Positions 56,079-64,000 of a stretch of 64,000 nucleotides of DNA are shown piece after piece (position 1 is the stretch's first letter; every line of letters starts with the position of its first letter). The notes under the pieces were generated by a model. The model did no database searches and was not told the DNA's origin. It saw nothing but the letters and a program-made list of their open reading frames with translations. This stretch comes from Paragordius varius (taxonomy: Eukaryota; Nematomorpha), in contig OZ176052.1 of the NCBI GenBank assembly GCA_964247055.1, forward strand, positions 8,804,001 through 8,868,000, given 5' to 3'. The translations under genes and the position numbers were made by a program.

Positions 56079-57384
56079 TATAATTTTATAAAATATGTAT
56101 GTAGATAGTTAGATGGAGGTTGTTTTTACCAGGTTATTTAAGATGTTAATTATTATGTAAAAATATTATATATACAATAATAAAAAAATTATTGTTTTTA
56201 AGGTCTATCTATATTTGTAATATACATTCATCAATAAAATTGCAAAACAAAATTAGAGAATTTAGATTTTAGATTGATAATTACACAAATATACGTAAAA
56301 CTTTAAATAAAATAGGCGTTTATGATAAAATAATCATAAAATAATTATAAAAGATATGTAATGTTATATATCCGAATTGTTAAGCAAACACGTATTTTTC
56401 TCAAAAAAATATGTATTATCTACTCCGTAAAGTTAAATTTTTTAAATTTTAAATTTAAAATAAACATAAAATTGGATGTTTGAAAATGTTTCATGATTAT
56501 AATTAATACCCATAGCTAGAAAGTTATTAAGTATTGACAATAGCATATGCAGCAAAGAGAATTATTAGCTAATAATAGTAAAAGTGAAAAAAATAAATAT
56601 TAGCCAATTATATTGCCCTTTGTTGTATATGCTATTTGGCAATAATTGATGACTTGCTAGCAATGTCTTACTCATACTGTATTTTAAACCTCATACTAAT
56701 ATAGTAACCCAACATAAGGACCTCAAAAGTCAATTTATTTAAATCAACATGCCCCTCAAAACTGCCAAGTTTATGCTAATTTTTACAAATAATTTATACA
56801 TCTTTTGTGTGCTTTTTATATAAAGTCAAACAATTTTAATTCAAAAATATATCTAATACTACAATTTTTAATATGTTTAGTAAAAATTTGTGTTAAAATT
56901 TTAATATTGATATTATTTAATAGTTTGTCATAAATTGAATAAAAAATACATGAAATTTTTAACTCATATTAATCAATAACAAATATGAATTTTTTGAACT
57001 TTCATCTAATAATAACAACCAATTTTTCTTCGTTTTTAACAATAACAATAAAATAATTAATGTTGTACACCAACCTCTCTATATAAAAGTTATGTTTTTA
57101 AATATATTAAAATGTTTATCATAGTCTGGCGATTTATATAGATTTTAATTTTAATGAAATTAATTCGACTCGATTCCTTTTTTAATAATTTAATGTTTAA
57201 GCTTTACATAAAGTAAGGATAAATTTAGCTTTAAGGAAATTTTTATTTAAATAAAATGACGTAAGAATAAATTTTTGAAAGGGTAATTAAATATTGGTGT
57301 AATATGTCAAATATAATAAATTTAAAACCACTTTGTCAAGGTCTATCGTCAAGGCCCAATTTTTATATGTGAATTTCACCTAAG
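56079..57384. other. AT-rich upstream DNA, nothing recognised
   Basis: Presumed promoter side of the zinc-finger gene. No open frame or repeat stands out. Confidence 0.4.
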
Positions 57385-57505
57385 CTAATTCGATTGCCAA
57401 TGTTAATATTGCGCATTTTTGCGATTCGAACTCTGGCACTCTACACGCACACATATATTGTAAGCGTCCATGGCCCTACCTACTATACCATCACGCCTTC
57501 CTTAA
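57385..57505 (-). repeat. tRNA-derived SINE-like unit, copy 1
   Basis: On the minus strand it reads GGCGTGATGGTATAGTAGGT, then about 50 bases later AGTTCGAATCGC. These resemble the A and B boxes of a tRNA-type pol III promoter. The same head recurs at 57787-57915 in the same orientation. A full cloverleaf does not fold, so I call it SINE-like rather than a tRNA gene. Confidence 0.6.
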
Positions 57506-57786
57506 AAAAATTAATAAAAAAATAATTTGTAACACATTATTTACTTATATCTCCAAATAAATTTGGACCATATTATATTTATATAAATGATATTATCCAT
57601 TAATTTCAAGTTTTTTTATTCGATTTTTTTGACACTTACTGTTGTTGTAACATTACTTGTTTTCACTCGTGAGGAGGTCGTGCATTAATACCTGTCTTGC
57701 CATAGAGCTATGTCAATAGACAGTTTAGAGTCTCTTTTTTCCTTTTTTATTAAAGGGAAGGCACTTAGAATATATCCGGACATGTG

Positions 57787-57915
57787 AAGGCTTTAACACT
57801 CGACTGACCAGGGCTGACAGTGATGATGGATAAATTGCGTGGTTTCGGGGTTCAAACTCTGGCACGCAGTGTAAGAGCCTGGCGCCTTACCTACTATACC
57901 ATCACGCCTTTACCA
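57787..57915 (-). repeat. tRNA-derived SINE-like unit, copy 2
   Basis: The minus strand begins GGCGTGATGGTATAGTAGGT (A box), followed by GTTTGAACCCC (B box) and an ACCACGC block that can pair with GCGTGAT, as an acceptor stem would. The T arm does not pair well. The unit continues into a tail towards lower coordinates. Confidence 0.62.
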
Positions 57916-57939
57916 TAGAGCTATGTCAATATGGTCTTC

Positions 57940-58870
57940 AGTTTCATTTGTATCTTGCGAGTTCTCTCTATTGTGGTCTGAATCGCGTTTTAGGGCGCTC
58001 ACATCTTCATTATTCTTGATTGACCATCTTTTCAATGTGCCACAACCAAGCTAGTTCATTTTTTATCATTTTTTCTGCCATAAGTTTAACATCAGTGCTC
58101 CCACAAATATATTTTATCTATCCTTAATTTTGTCCATCCTTGTTACACCGCACATTAAGCATTCATTTCTGTAACATTAAAATGGGTTTCAACGGATTTT
58201 AGGCCCCACGTCTGTCATTTGTACATCACTGTGGGTTGAATTGAATTGTATGTAAACCTTACCTTTTACTTTATTATCAATATTTTTATCGCATGACACG
58301 CCTTAAACTTTCGTCTATCTAACCCAATCGTTCTGAATTCTTAAATTAACAGGCCATCTGAACTCACATCCCTAAATATTTGCACCTTTCTTTACGCTTC
58401 AAACCTAGTATCGACCTCCATTTCATGTTGTTTACCACCGCTTATAAATTCTGTTAGCTTTGTTAAATTTCAGAGCGCATTCATTCGGTTTAACCCATTT
58501 TTTACCATTTGCTTTGACTTTGCCAGTGAATCAGACATAATGATTATGTCATCCGCATACATGATATACCATCCTAACCTTTGATCAACAATATTAACTC
58601 TCTCATTTACGGTATTATAAATAACAACAGGCTAAGCGATGAGACTTCGTGGACGCCATGCTTTATTGCAAAGGGTTCCTATCTTCGTTGGGGAGTTTTA
58701 ACCCAAAGTTGTGAGATTTATAGTCTAATTCTAGCAATTGACAATTTTTATCATACAATTTTGGATTTAGCTTTTATTTTTGTGCCAGAGTTTGAAAAAC
58801 TAAACAGCTCCATTATTTATCTACACAGTCAGTCCTTTGAACCTTAATCTAAAAGGAAAAAAGAGACTAC
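57940..58870 (-). pseudogene. LINE reverse transcriptase remnant
   Basis: The minus strand at about 58480-58570 gives YIMYADDIIIMSDSLAKSK, with the catalytic YADD, followed by NALKFNKAN. Near 57950-58060 there are pieces of the C-terminal 'LKRW...ALKRDSD' region. The order fits one 5'-truncated LINE with many breaks. The plus-strand open frame at 58581-58847 is antisense to it. Confidence 0.72.
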
Positions 58871-59879
58871 ATACAATATATCCTTGTGTACTATTTATTA
58901 TTATTTTTGATTATATGGTTCTCCAATTATGTTTTTTATTTGAACCATCGCATTAGGCTATGTGATACTTCGCTAAAGGGTTTACCATTTTAAACCGGTT
59001 TCATTTCTCAAATAATCATAACCACACTGGCTTAAATTTTAAGCTCCGTAAAATCTGTTAGCTTAATTTGGTTTTATGCCAGGAAAGTTTACAATAGAAT
59101 CTATTGCGGTTAGAAGGTTGATTTAGTAATAGTTGCACAGGTTTGAATTGACATAGAAAAGGTTGACAAGATTTTTAAACAATGGTGGAGTTTTGGTATT
59201 AAAAATGTATCGGAAAGCTATATTATATTACATAACCTTTACATAACGGTTAATAATCAAGGTAAGGAAGCAGTAATACAACGTATTGTTCATTTGCATT
59301 ATCATGTAAGGATATTAATTTTTTGTAAAATGATTCCAGAATTTGATCTTATGAATTAATTTCTTTGGACATTGTATATAAAATGTTTTAGTTTGATTTT
59401 TCTATATATCATGTTTGAAATAGGAGTTTCGCTTTTAAACCGGATTATAATTTGTATCTTATTATGCAAATGTTATTCTTTTTGTCCGATCTTTTTATGA
59501 AATACCATCTAACAAGTCAAATTTTATAAACCTTTTCAATATTTTTATTTAGTAAGGTAGAAAGCCCATTGTGGAGAAACAAGTGTTACCCTATGCCCCA
59601 AACGCTATAATTAAGATGAATAATTTATTTTTTAAGCCCATGGTAAATATATTTATTCATTAACTCACCATTAAAAAATCTTTCACCAGGTGCTACAAAA
59701 ATTGTAATGAAAAAAGCTTAACTACTGCAGATTAAAATAAATTTATATTGACGAATTGAATTTAACATTTCATTGCATTTTCATTTTTGGCACGCGAATA
59801 CATTTTGCGGAAGTTTTCTACCCCAGAAGCAGTAAACAAACTACTATTTTAAAAGTTTAGTTTCAATATAATTTTCAAA
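58871..59879. other. Unassigned region with one possible exon
   Basis: A frame at about 59146-59310 (+), containing IEKVDKIFKQWWSFGIKNVS and LHNLYITVNNQGKEAVIQRI, is uninterrupted, looks protein-like and is followed by GTAAGG. I could not link it to any family, a start codon or further exons. Confidence 0.3.
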
Positions 59880-60210
59880 CCCCCTTCCCCTGATAACTTA
59901 GGGTTTAAACAATTTTTTAACTTCCAGACAAATTCAGATAGTTACAAAACATGAAAACGAACGCTATTAAAATCAAGAAAGTTTTCAAAGTTATTAATAT
60001 TTTCAAACATAATATACATTTTTTGCCTGTTGGATTCATAAAGAATTAATGAAAAAAATGGCGGAAAAGTTTGAGATGAAGGTTTTTTTATAACTTTATA
60101 TTTTTTTTAAAAAAATTGTATCATGCGCCCAATACGCTAAAGAAAGTAAATTATTAAATTTGGCCTAATGCTAAAAATATTTTTTAAAATATTAAAGTAT
60201 TGAGTGTTAA
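59880..60210. mobile_element. Family B MITE, partial
   Basis: Contains AAACATAATATACATTTTTT-GCCTGTTGGATTCAT and 'GGCGGAAAAGTTTGAGATGA', matching the copies at 49780 and 54110, and ends near ...TATTGAGTGTTAAAG. Confidence 0.6.
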
Positions 60211-60465
60211 AGATAAAAAATAAAATTTATAAACCAATTAGGATAAAATTTTTCTCAAATTTATTTTATTTGCCATTGAAAACAACTACAGTTACAGCCA
60301 ATAAATAATAAGGTAAACCGTTTGAATGAATCTTAAACTAATAGAGTTATTTCCGCACCTTGTGTCCATAAATCAATATTTCATTTTAATTTAGTTAAAT
60401 TAATTATCGAATGGGACACATAATGACAGTTTTGATAAAGCGTGTGTTTGTCTTTTTAATATATA

Positions 60466-61710
60466 CAGTAAATATAAACTTTGAATATTTGTAATAAAGA
60501 TTTAAATATTAAGAGTAAAACAATGAATATTTATAAAAAGAAAAAAAACAAAGGGCCATAGTGTATGTGTAAGAATCACCATGCCCATTACATAATAAAT
60601 ATTTACTATTAAAGAAAAAAGGAAAGGAAAGGCATTTACTGAATATGTATACTACCATTTCCATGCCCCTATTTACGTGAGCATTACCATGCCCATTAAA
60701 TAATAATTATTTTTACTGATTATGTAATACCATACCATTACCATGCCTATATCACTGGAAAGAATAGTTTACACATAAATTTTTTTCCCATAACAAGGAT
60801 GGTGATAGAATCTTAAATAATAGCAAGCTGCAAACAACTGATTTAGAAGCCTATTTAAAATATTTGAATTCGACTCAAAGCAACCCTTATAAAAATTATA
60901 AACATACAAAAATTTATTTAAAAATTTATGAATAAAAATGTATAAAAACATGTTCATAATAAATATAATTTAAAACACCTCCAAATGAGATAAATTAACG
61001 TGATGAACCACAAAAATATTAATAAAAACTATATCTATAATTGTTTTCATTGTCTAATTTTTGTCGTTTCAAAGCAATATTTAATAAAATATCATGACAA
61101 AAATTATAATAATTTTTTAAAGACTTAATTTTACGTTCATCACATAAACGACCTATTCGAAGGTGTTGTTTTAAATAATTTTTACACCTAGGTGTTTTAT
61201 AATAATAAAATTTTATTTTATGAAAAAGATTTTCTATAGTATTAAGTTGAGGGGAATAAGGCGGTAAGAAAACAAGCCTATTTCTTAATTCCGCAGCTCT
61301 ATGAATTGGCTTCAAATTTTAAATATGCTCTTAAATCAATTGTTTGCAGCTTGCTATTATTTAAGATTCTATCACCATCCTTGTTATGGGAAAAAAATTT
61401 ATGTGTAAACTATTCTTTCCAGTGATATAGGCATGGTAATGGTATGGTATTACATAATCAGTAAAAATAATTATTATTTAATGGGCATGGTAATGCTCAC
61501 GTAAATAGGGGCATGGAAATGGTAGTATACATATTCAGTAAATGCCTTTCCTTTCCTTTTTTCTTTAATAGTAAATATTTATTATGTAATGGGCATGGTG
61601 ATTCTTACACATACACTATGGCCCTTTGTTTTTTTCTTTTTATAAATATTCATTGTTTTACTCTTAATATTTAAATCTTTATTACAAATATTCAAAGTTT
61701 ATATTTACTG
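60466..61710 (-). mobile_element. Tc1/mariner-type element with ~385-bp identical arms
   Basis: Starts CAGTAAATATAAACTTTGAA and ends with its exact complement, flanked on both sides by TA, the Tc1/mariner target duplication. The arms (60466 to about 60850, and about 61326-61710) look identical over about 385 bp. The 1245-bp unit has only a short centre, with the end of a DDE transposase on the minus strand: RNRLVFLPPYSPQLNTIENL (61019-61315), the final catalytic block of the IS630/Tc1 group. The first catalytic aspartates are missing, so it is a deletion derivative that needs a helper. Arm identity implies recent insertion or gene conversion between the arms. Confidence 0.88.
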
Positions 61711-61937
61711 TAAATATACTCTTCTCAAATATTAAATTTTTGATCAAACTAAAAATTATCCCAGAAATTAAATTTTAACAAAAATTTATATAATTTAACA
61801 TAATTACGCATATACTTCTCGTACAAAATATTAATATTCCTGATATAATATTGGAATGTGGGTATATTTGTTTGTCTGTAAATTACTTAATAAAAGTAAT
61901 AATAATAATAAATAGAATGGATGAATGATTAGTCACA

Positions 61938-62579
61938 TTAAACAATATTGCATTTGTTACGAAATTTGTCACGTCTTTTTTGTGATGATTTTCCCCGTTT
62001 AAGTGTATCTCCATTCCGCGGAGGAACGAACGGTAATTCATTGGATTGTAGTGATATATGCCGTCTTTTTTCTAGTTTAAGTAGGGATTCAAACACCTCA
62101 GTTATATTATGGTCAGATTTGGCACTCGTTTCCAAAAAGGCACATCCCCATACTTTAGCCTGTTTTTGGGCAATATCAGTCGTAACTGTTCGTTCGCCCA
62201 CTTCATCAATTTTATTTCCTACAAGAATTAATGGGATACGATCCATATCATCACACTTGATGTTGACAATCATGTCATAAATGACTGCTAATTCATCTAA
62301 TGATTGGAGGCTCGTTACACTGTAAACCAGGATAAAAGCGTGACCCTTGGCGATATTTAGGCGTTGCATAGCAGGGAATTGATGGGTCCCGGTCGTATCA
62401 GTTATTTGAAGCGTGCAAATGTGTTTGTTAGATGCCACAACTTGACGATAAATGTCCTCTATGGTAGGGAAATAGGATTCTTTAAATGAACCCTTCACGA
62501 ATCGTTGGATGATGGAAGATTTACCTACCCCGGCTGCACCCAAAACTACAACTCTATAATCATTACTTTGTTCTGGCAT
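61938..62579 (-). CDS. Di-Ras small GTPase
   Basis: Membrane-bound Ras-family GTPase of the Di-Ras branch. A single exon of 213 residues. The start, [20 protein letters not shown], is nearly identical to human DIRAS1/2. P-loop GAAGVGKSS (residues 14-22), effector region [13 protein letters not shown], switch [20 protein letters not shown] (G4), ETSAK (G5) and [10 protein letters not shown]. Like other Di-Ras proteins it has Thr-Gly-Thr-His where Ras has Ala-Gly-Gln-Glu, a change linked to slow GTP hydrolysis. The basic tail [17 protein letters not shown] ends in the CAAX box CNIV, so lipidation and plasma-membrane location are expected. It lacks the short introns of its neighbours. Confidence 0.97.
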   Translation of the reverse strand: MPEQSNDYRVVVLGAAGVGKSSIIQRFVKGSFKESYFPTIEDIYRQVVASNKHICTLQITDTTGTHQFPAMQRLNIAKGHAFILVYSVTSLQSLDELAVIYDMIVNIKCDDMDRIPLILVGNKIDEVGERTVTTDIAQKQAKVWGCAFLETSAKSDHNITEVFESLLKLEKRRHISLQSNELPFVPPRNGDTLKRGKSSQKRRDKFRNKCNIV

Positions 62580-64000
62580 AATGGTCCAATATGTTATAAA
62601 GACAAGAAATTATATCAATTTAGTGAAATATATATGGTTTGCTTGATGTAAGTAGGACAAGTTTTTCCGTAATATATAAGAGAAAAATGATTAATTTTAA
62701 CATGGTGGAATTATTCTCTGACTCTTGTTTCTGGATGAATACGGTTGATGTAAATTAAAAAATATAGGCTTGCACGAAATTTTGAAGCAACACCCAGTTA
62801 ACAATGATGAATGAAATCTATTGGAATTGTGTGTGTTAAGGAATTTGCTCGTCTGTTAATTTTTAATTGAAAAATTGATTGATCCATGTGTTAACATGGC
62901 TATTTTATAATATAACTATCATTTGCAAAGAGTGTTAGTAACATAATATGGTAAAAACTACAAAACAGTAGGTAGAACGTCATTTTTGGCTAGCTTCAAT
63001 CAATATTAATCATTTTCAATATTTTTTAAATTTAAACAAAGGTTAAATTTGAATTGAACGGTAGTAATAAACAATACAATGATTTCATAGAATGTTAACG
63101 TATTTCCCTTAAATTAGCCATTTTTAGATATAAATGAGGCCAATATATAATTTATTTATATAATTTCTCTCTGTTCAAAAGGAACGCTTGTCGGCACGTA
63201 ATGCTTTGTGTAATAATAAAATGAAATATTATTAGTATAATATAAATATAATGCGGTGTTATTAAACGGATGATATTATCATAATTGAGATGAAATGTAA
63301 GTAACTTAATTTTCCTATATATATTTTTTGTTAGTACAACTGATATTGCGTGTTATAAGGATAAAATATACATTTAGCCAAGGATAAAGGTTTTAACTTT
63401 AGAAAACCATTAAATTAGATAGAGTTCATACTAGTTGCCGTCACTTTTATGGTGGGTCTTTTTTTAGTTTAAGATTGAGGAAATAGAGAAGTAATGGAAA
63501 TAAAAGATATGAATATAGATTTTATCCAACGTTTGAAGATATACTATATTTGATGCGCCCAATAACGATAAAAATAATTACCAGTTCTCTATGAAAAAAA
63601 ATCTATAAGCACACAATACCAAATGTACTCAGCGAACAGTAAAAATGTCAAAATAGCTGTGCTAATAGATAAGTGTATGTGTAGAATGTGACATAAATCT
63701 CTTTTAGTTATAGTAATGTAATAGCTATCCAGTCACCATAATAAATAATTTGTGTGCACGGAGTGTGAGGAAATATTACTGCTTGCTCTATACATAAGTG
63801 TTTATTAATTGCCTACATAGATATTACCATTTTAGTAGATAGCTAGCAGCTTAAAATTATTATTGGTAATATAATGTATTATATTTCGGATGCCTTGAGT
63901 TAAGGACAAGGGTTTCCCAGAAAAATGGATTCATAAATTTATTACTGTGTTCTTTTATACTTTGTCTCATATTTCAATTTGGTCTTTCTTTGGGATTAAT
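62580..64000. other. AT-rich DNA upstream of Di-Ras
   Basis: Holds the Di-Ras promoter and perhaps a 5' UTR. No other gene or repeat recognised up to the window end. Confidence 0.4.

Noticed and set aside
57838-57911. Functional tRNA gene
   Set aside because: Promoter-like boxes are present, but the T arm does not pair and the unit is repeated with a tail, so a SINE is more likely.
61948-62280. Plus-strand open frame opposite Di-Ras
   Set aside because: Antisense shadow of a strongly conserved GTPase.
1-64000. CRISPR arrays, bacterial operons, retroviral or Polinton-type elements
   Set aside because: No regularly spaced direct repeats, no bacterial gene layout and no capsid, integrase or envelope signatures were seen.

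Overview
The window is a very AT-rich stretch of animal nuclear DNA. It carries clearly animal genes: PITP, V-ATPase subunit a, FRG1, Rab10-like, Di-Ras, NAA30 and a Spalt-type zinc finger. The most telling trait is intron size. Where protein homology fixes the reading frame, thirteen introns are only 21-31 bp long, while the others run from about 76 bp to over 2 kb and often hold transposon debris. Introns this short in an animal fit the dicyemid mesozoans best, which are known for introns of roughly this size. This is an inference, since no rRNA or mitochondrial marker is present.

Layout. 1-4140 is repeat debris (a TTAA-ended MITE and a hAT remnant). 4141-8017 (+) is a phosphatidylinositol transfer protein with nine coding blocks. 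9702-10217 (-) is a GPI-anchored Ly6/three-finger protein. 10980-13095 is a broken LINE split by a MITE. 14095-25079 (-) is an 11-kb V-ATPase subunit a gene with two regions of alternative exons. FRG1 (25149-29202, +) starts 69 bp away, head to head. FRG1 ends 79 bp from the end of a large intronless gene (29282-31969, -) that joins a cyclic-nucleotide-binding domain to BTB and BACK domains. 32529-34219 (-) is an SR splicing factor with an Asp-rich tail. 34580-43700 is a transposon graveyard with insertions nested in insertions. 43772-46033 (+) is a Rab10-like GTPase, tail to tail with the NatC catalytic subunit NAA30 (46792-49090, -). 49100-55590 is mostly unassigned AT-rich DNA with MITEs. 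55593-56078 (-) is a mini Spalt-like protein, and 61938-62579 (-) is Di-Ras. Between these two lie tRNA-derived SINE-like units, LINE fragments and a young Tc1/mariner derivative with long arms.

The genes look like ordinary housekeeping and signalling functions: lipid transfer, organelle acidification, splicing, vesicle traffic and N-terminal acetylation. They do not form a pathway cluster. The most notable observations are the bimodal intron sizes, a candidate one-nucleotide exon in the PITP gene, V-ATPase exons whose phases force mutually exclusive use, the cyclic-nucleotide-binding plus BTB architecture, and a datable series of nested MITE insertions.
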